8,550 nucleotides of DNA, from positions 1 through 8,550 of the forward strand of contig JALSJY010000235.1 of the NCBI GenBank assembly GCA_026989045.1, written 5' to 3'. The DNA is from Hyphomicrobiales bacterium (GTDB taxonomy: Bacteria > Pseudomonadota > Alphaproteobacteria > Rhizobiales > Devosiaceae). Under the pieces are notes generated by a model. The model saw nothing but the letters and a program-made list of their open reading frames with translations, did no database searches and was not told where the DNA came from. Position 1 is the first letter of the stretch. The number at the start of each line of letters is the position of its first letter. A program made the position numbers and the translations under genes. Shown one piece after another: positions 6,347-8,550 of this stretch.

Positions 6347-6828
6347 TTTGTCTTCCTTTTTAATATGGTTTTCGTAGCTATTTTATTATGACCCTTACAA
6401 TAGATTTTATTTTCTTCTACTGCATTGCCACAAAATAAATATGGCGGCTTGTTACCCCAAAGTGGAAATCTGCAATCACCATCTTTAACGTCCAAAATAT
6501 CAACTGGGGCTGGCGATACAATTGCAGTTTTTGTTTTTTTGAATTGCTTTGGCTTGTCCGCTGGACGTTTTTTTATTGAGCCTTTGACTGAAACAAGCTT
6601 TGGCTTTGGTTTGTATTTTGGCTTTGCTGTTTTCTTCCTTCTTACTTTTTTAGGGAAAGCTATACCACGGCGGGCGCACCAACCCGCGACTACATTTCTA
6701 GAAATACGACCGTCTTTCCCTCTTGCTTGCAATTCAGCGGCAACCATAGCAGTAGAATAATCTAATGCAATTAGCCGCTTTACTTCGGTTATTCGCTCGG
6801 ATTCATTTAATTCTTTCCAAACCTTCAT
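6343..6828 (-). CDS. GcrA-family cell-cycle transcription regulator homologue
   Basis: GcrA is an alphaproteobacterial regulator that binds sigma70-RNA polymerase and promoters carrying N6-methylated GANTC sites. The product has 161 residues. The N-terminal DNA-binding part (about 3-57) has the GcrA pattern: an acidic start helix, a second helix STAMVAAELQARG, and the recognition segment ISRNVVAGWCARRGIAF, matching the family's SRNAVIGKVHRLGL. A long Lys/Pro-rich linker (58-100) follows. The C-terminal module has the family signature CRFPLWG (Cys119), YLFCGN (Cys133) and YCKGH (Cys144, His147). In cellular GcrA this part contacts sigma70. Both ends are intact, but the linker is unusually basic. 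It is translationally coupled (ATGA) to the genes on both sides. The phage copy may redirect host cell-cycle promoters or drive phage genes. Confidence 0.88.
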   Translation of the reverse strand: MKVWKELNESERITEVKRLIALDYSTAMVAAELQARGKDGRISRNVVAGWCARRGIAFPKKVRRKKTAKPKYKPKPKLVSVKGSIKKRPADKPKQFKKTKTAIVSPAPVDILDVKDGDCRFPLWGNKPPYLFCGNAVEENKIYCKGHNKIATKTILKRKTK

Positions 6829-7172
6829 AGCATTAACTTTGAGCGCTCAAATCGCTCATGATCTAATTTATCATTATAAGCGTCAAATGCTTCATGAATA
6901 CTATCTACTAGTAATTCTTGAAAAGCGCCATTTAAGCTCAATACTGCATCATTAGCACTGTCAAAGCCGCCTAAGCCCATGTGTTTATCAAACCATAGCG
7001 TTGCGGCTTGCTCTGAGACGTTTTGCATGGTTTCTTCACCATCAAGGCAGATGTATAATACATATTCAACACCATCAACCTCATTAACCAACTCTACAAT
7101 AGCATCTAAAGACTGCTCTTTATAAACCTCATTGTCAGTTGAGATCAATAAGTAAAATTCTTTGTTACTCAT
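6825..7172 (-). CDS. Hypothetical 115 aa strongly acidic protein
   Basis: The protein is not recognised. It has 115 residues with about 24 Asp/Glu against 7 Lys/Arg, so it carries a strong net negative charge. It starts with a strand-like segment KEFYLLISTDNEVYKEQSLD, then a helix and a second strand (VEYVLYICLDGEE), a layout like small alpha/beta phage proteins. The C-terminal half is helical and ends in a charged, more basic tail (DHERFERSKLML). It overlaps the 133 aa gene upstream and the gcrA-like gene downstream by four bases each, so it is firmly part of the operon. The charge would suit a DNA-mimic or protein-inhibitor role, but no motif supports this. Confidence 0.8.
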   Translation of the reverse strand: MSNKEFYLLISTDNEVYKEQSLDAIVELVNEVDGVEYVLYICLDGEETMQNVSEQAATLWFDKHMGLGGFDSANDAVLSLNGAFQELLVDSIHEAFDAYNDKLDHERFERSKLML

Positions 7173-7570
7173 AGCCCCTCACCCTCTTCACAGTCTATTT
7201 CTATTTTAACGATTGCAATGCGAGCGTATCCACAATTTCTTATTGCATCTTCTTTTGATGCGTAAATCTCTCCAGCAAGGAAATGGTTTTCTGGGTAAAT
7301 AGCGACCCAAAGTTCTCGTTTAATGCGAGGCTTTACTTCTATTAAGTCTAATTCATCGACAAAACCACACTCATTACCATCTTTAGACCAAGAGCAATAA
7401 ATCCAATTCTCATCATCTCTTTTAACCTCCCCGATTACAGGAAAAAATTTACGCCTTCCATCTACTGTAAATATATTAACCTCGCTTCCATCTCTGGTAC
7501 GATAGGTCTTATCCATCGAAATTAAATCATTGACGGGCTTATCATTTTCATTTATTTTAGATTTTGACAT
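7169..7570 (-). CDS. Hypothetical 133 aa phage protein
   Basis: The protein belongs to a layout often seen in prophages but of unknown function. It has 133 residues from the ATG at 7570, chosen because AAAGGAG lies about nine bases upstream. The longer frame from 7639 would start inside a strong hairpin and has no ribosome site. The core (residues 20-79) has three strand-like blocks: KTYRTRDGSEVNIFTVDGR, FFPVIGEVKRDD and NWIYCSWSKDGN, then DELDLIEVKP. This is a small beta-rich domain typical of phage proteins with RDGxxVxIFxVDG motifs. A second domain (KRELWVAIYPENHFLAGEIY) follows. It overlaps the 115 aa gene by four bases and opens the tight minus-strand operon. Confidence 0.82.
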   Translation of the reverse strand: MSKSKINENDKPVNDLISMDKTYRTRDGSEVNIFTVDGRRKFFPVIGEVKRDDENWIYCSWSKDGNECGFVDELDLIEVKPRIKRELWVAIYPENHFLAGEIYASKEDAIRNCGYARIAIVKIEIDCEEGEGL

Positions 7571-7606
7571 TAGCAAATTCTCCTTTGTTGTTATTGCTGG
7601 TGTTAA

Positions 7607-7646
7607 GGCGGGTTGAGCGATGGTAACGCTCCCCGCCATTTTTATT
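7607..7646 (+). terminator. Terminator-like hairpin, plus-strand orientation
   Basis: On the plus strand GGCGGG (7607-7612), TT and GAGCG (7615-7619) pair with CGCTC (7627-7631) and CCCGCC (7632-7637) around a seven-base loop, followed by ATTTTTATT. This is a good intrinsic terminator for plus-strand transcripts. No plus-strand gene precedes it. On the minus strand the same stem sits about 37 bases upstream of the 133 aa start but lacks a U-run, so there it would be a leader hairpin or processing site. Confidence 0.55.
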
Positions 7647-7651
7647 GCATT

Positions 7652-7819
7652 TTAATCAATAAAAGTCAATCTCAAAAACCTACCAAACCTCTCTGCCCAA
7701 TAGTTAGGTGATTCACCAGTTATAGTTGTTATAATATTTATTGCTAGGCTAGTGTCTAGTATTTTTAGAACTGCCACAAACACTAAACATATCACAAGGA
7801 ATTTAACTGTCTTATCCAT
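7652..7819 (-). CDS. Hypothetical 55 aa single-span membrane peptide
   Basis: The frame starts at the ATG at 7819, just after an in-frame TAG, and ends in TAA at 7652. The product has 55 residues. Residues 5-20 (VKFLVICLVFVAVLKI) form one clear hydrophobic span preceded by Lys, typical of small phage or toxin-like inner-membrane proteins. The tail (TGESPNYWAERFGRFLRLTF) has aromatic and basic residues. The ribosome site is modest: AGGA is only about two bases from the ATG. It lies 43 bases after the Panacea gene in the same orientation. It could be a holin-like, superinfection-exclusion or toxin-like peptide. None of these is supported by a specific motif, and a chance ORF is possible. Confidence 0.5.
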   Translation of the reverse strand: MDKTVKFLVICLVFVAVLKILDTSLAINIITTITGESPNYWAERFGRFLRLTFID

Positions 7820-7862
7820 TTCCTGCTTCTACTCATTTTGAAGTATGATTGAGCCTTCATTC

Positions 7863-8426
7863 TTAAATATTTTCTGATGCGAACGCAATGTCACGTGCCT
7901 TCTCAGGATTAGGAACATCAAATAGCATAGCATAGCTAATATCGAACGCACTTCGTGTGCTATCCTCTTCCCAAGCATCAACATACGCTGGATCTTCGTG
8001 AGTTAGCTTCCTGATTTGCGAAAACCCAAGAGACTTCACCGTAATAAATGCTTCTTCTAGAAACTCAACATCGCTTGGTGAAAGCACATTGCAATCATAG
8101 TCACGAGTATGATTAGAATAATTAAAAATACTTTGCTCAGCTTTATTGCGTGACCATGGGTAATTATGTCTTTTTGGATCACCTTTTAGAATATCATATG
8201 TAGTTGATGGCACTGGCCCATGCGCCATTGCTACATAGTGGTCAAAAGTAATCGGCCTGCCATACTCATTGAGATGCCTTCTATCAGCCAAAAAAACTGA
8301 CTTTACCAAATCATACTGACTAGCTGATTTTTTAAGCCTGTCTGCCTCTGAAATCAAAACGATAATTGATTCAATAATACGATTTTTGCTAGGCTTTACC
8401 TTAACAACAAGAGCTTTCTTACGCAT
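7863..8426 (-). CDS. Panacea/SocA-type (DUF4065) protein, probable antitoxin
   Basis: The product has 187 residues from the ATG at 8426. I prefer this start over the GTG at 8435 because GAGGTG lies six bases upstream and the ATG overlaps the previous stop (TGATG). The N-terminal helical part leads to the signature of the Panacea domain: YDLVKSVFLADRRHLNEYG (38-56), RPITFDHYVAMAHGPVPS (57-74) and TTYDIL. This corresponds to the family pattern of K-x-x-YLAD, G-x-PI and a Y-x-A-x-x-x-GPV block. The C-terminal part (residues 115-187) is helical, with LSPSDVEFLEEAF and GFSQIRKLTHEDPAY. SocA of Caulobacter and many prophage Panacea proteins neutralise a toxin encoded beside them. Here the coupled upstream gene, only partly visible, is the candidate partner. 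Confidence 0.85.
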   Translation of the reverse strand: MRKKALVVKVKPSKNRIIESIIVLISEADRLKKSASQYDLVKSVFLADRRHLNEYGRPITFDHYVAMAHGPVPSTTYDILKGDPKRHNYPWSRNKAEQSIFNYSNHTRDYDCNVLSPSDVEFLEEAFITVKSLGFSQIRKLTHEDPAYVDAWEEDSTRSAFDISYAMLFDVPNPEKARDIAFASENI

Positions 8427-8548
8427 CACGCCCACCTCGCTTCTGCCGCTTTTCGTGCTATTTCGCTTCGCTGTTCTTTCGTTAGCGCCTTCGCACGTGC
8501 TTTTGCCCCTGCCAAACCGCTTTTGCGCTTGGCTGGTTGCTTTAATGT
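8426..8548 (-). CDS. Partial small basic protein coupled to the Panacea gene (C-terminal 40 residues)
   Basis: Only the last 40 residues are in the window; the start lies beyond 8550. The sequence is Ala/Arg/Lys-rich and ends with a motif I recognise from small proteobacterial and prophage proteins: KSGLAGAKARAKAL, then TKEQRSEIARKAAEARWA. Such GGxxRAxxLTPExR-SEIAxKAAxARW tails are helical, basic and probably bind nucleic acid, but their function is not established to my knowledge. The stop TGA overlaps the ATG of the Panacea gene by one base, so both are translated together. The base composition here is clearly more GC-rich than in the neighbours, mostly because of Ala and Arg codons. It could be the toxin or the DNA-binding regulator of a two-gene module. 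Confidence 0.7.
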   Translation of the reverse strand, partial: TLKQPAKRKSGLAGAKARAKALTKEQRSEIARKAAEARWA

Positions 8549-8550
8549 TG

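Noticed and set aside
6006..6377. A 123-codon plus-strand frame, rich in Phe, Ser and Ile.
   Set aside because: It is the antisense shadow of the 125 aa coiled-coil gene, which has a strong ribosome site and stop/start overlaps with both neighbours.
6425..6760. A 111-codon plus-strand frame.
   Set aside because: It is entirely antisense to the GcrA-like gene, whose family motifs are clear on the minus strand.
7571..7639. A longer start for the 133 aa protein, adding 23 residues.
   Set aside because: The upstream ATG lies at the edge of a strong hairpin with no ribosome site, while the internal ATG at 7570 has AAAGGAG in good position.
1..8550. CRISPR array, tRNA, rRNA, insertion sequence or attachment site.
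   Set aside because: No regularly spaced identical repeats, tRNA-like cloverleaf, transposase frame, integrase or flanking direct repeats were seen by eye. An automated tRNA and repeat scan would be needed to exclude small examples.

Overview
The window is a stretch of a tailed-phage genome, most likely a prophage or temperate phage of a low-GC alphaproteobacterium. The phage identity rests on three packaging and head genes in canonical order: small terminase, large terminase and a P22-sized portal. The alphaproteobacterial assignment rests on a recognisable GcrA-family regulator (6343-6828), a family essentially confined to that class. The DNA is AT-rich by eye. The species cannot be named from this window.

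Layout: (1) 1-4294, minus strand: the morphogenesis block terS > terL > portal > a start-only structural gene carrying 10-residue repeats. Its genes overlap by 4-29 bases. (2) 4295-4547: a divergent control region with a minus-strand promoter candidate and hairpin leader for terS, and a plus-strand promoter overlapped by a TGACA-ATC-TGTCA operator-like palindrome. (3) 4548-5047, plus strand: a two-gene operon (96 aa unknown, 70 aa helix-turn-helix), closed by an intrinsic terminator at 5149-5192. (4) 5191-7570, minus strand: a tight operon of small genes. In transcription order these are a 133 aa unknown, a 115 aa very acidic protein, the GcrA-like regulator, a 125 aa coiled-coil protein, a 58 aa gene, a 25-codon fossil of a C5 cytosine DNA methyltransferase, a 62 aa gene and an 84 aa gene. 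(5) 7652-8550, minus strand: a 55 aa single-span membrane peptide, a Panacea/SocA-type (DUF4065) protein, and the C-terminal end of a small basic Ala/Arg/Lys-rich protein translationally coupled to it. The last two form a probable two-gene, possibly toxin-antitoxin, module.

How it may work together: the late block packages DNA and builds the capsid. The small plus-strand operon, with its DNA-binding protein and operator-like promoter, looks like a local regulatory switch. The phage GcrA could link phage or host transcription to host cell-cycle methylation. The Panacea module could stabilise the element or defend the host. The truncated methyltransferase start suggests that the accessory cluster once carried its own DNA-modification gene. 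Items of most interest are the phage GcrA, the methyltransferase fossil, the Panacea pair, and GC-rich hairpins sitting just upstream of several minus-strand starts.
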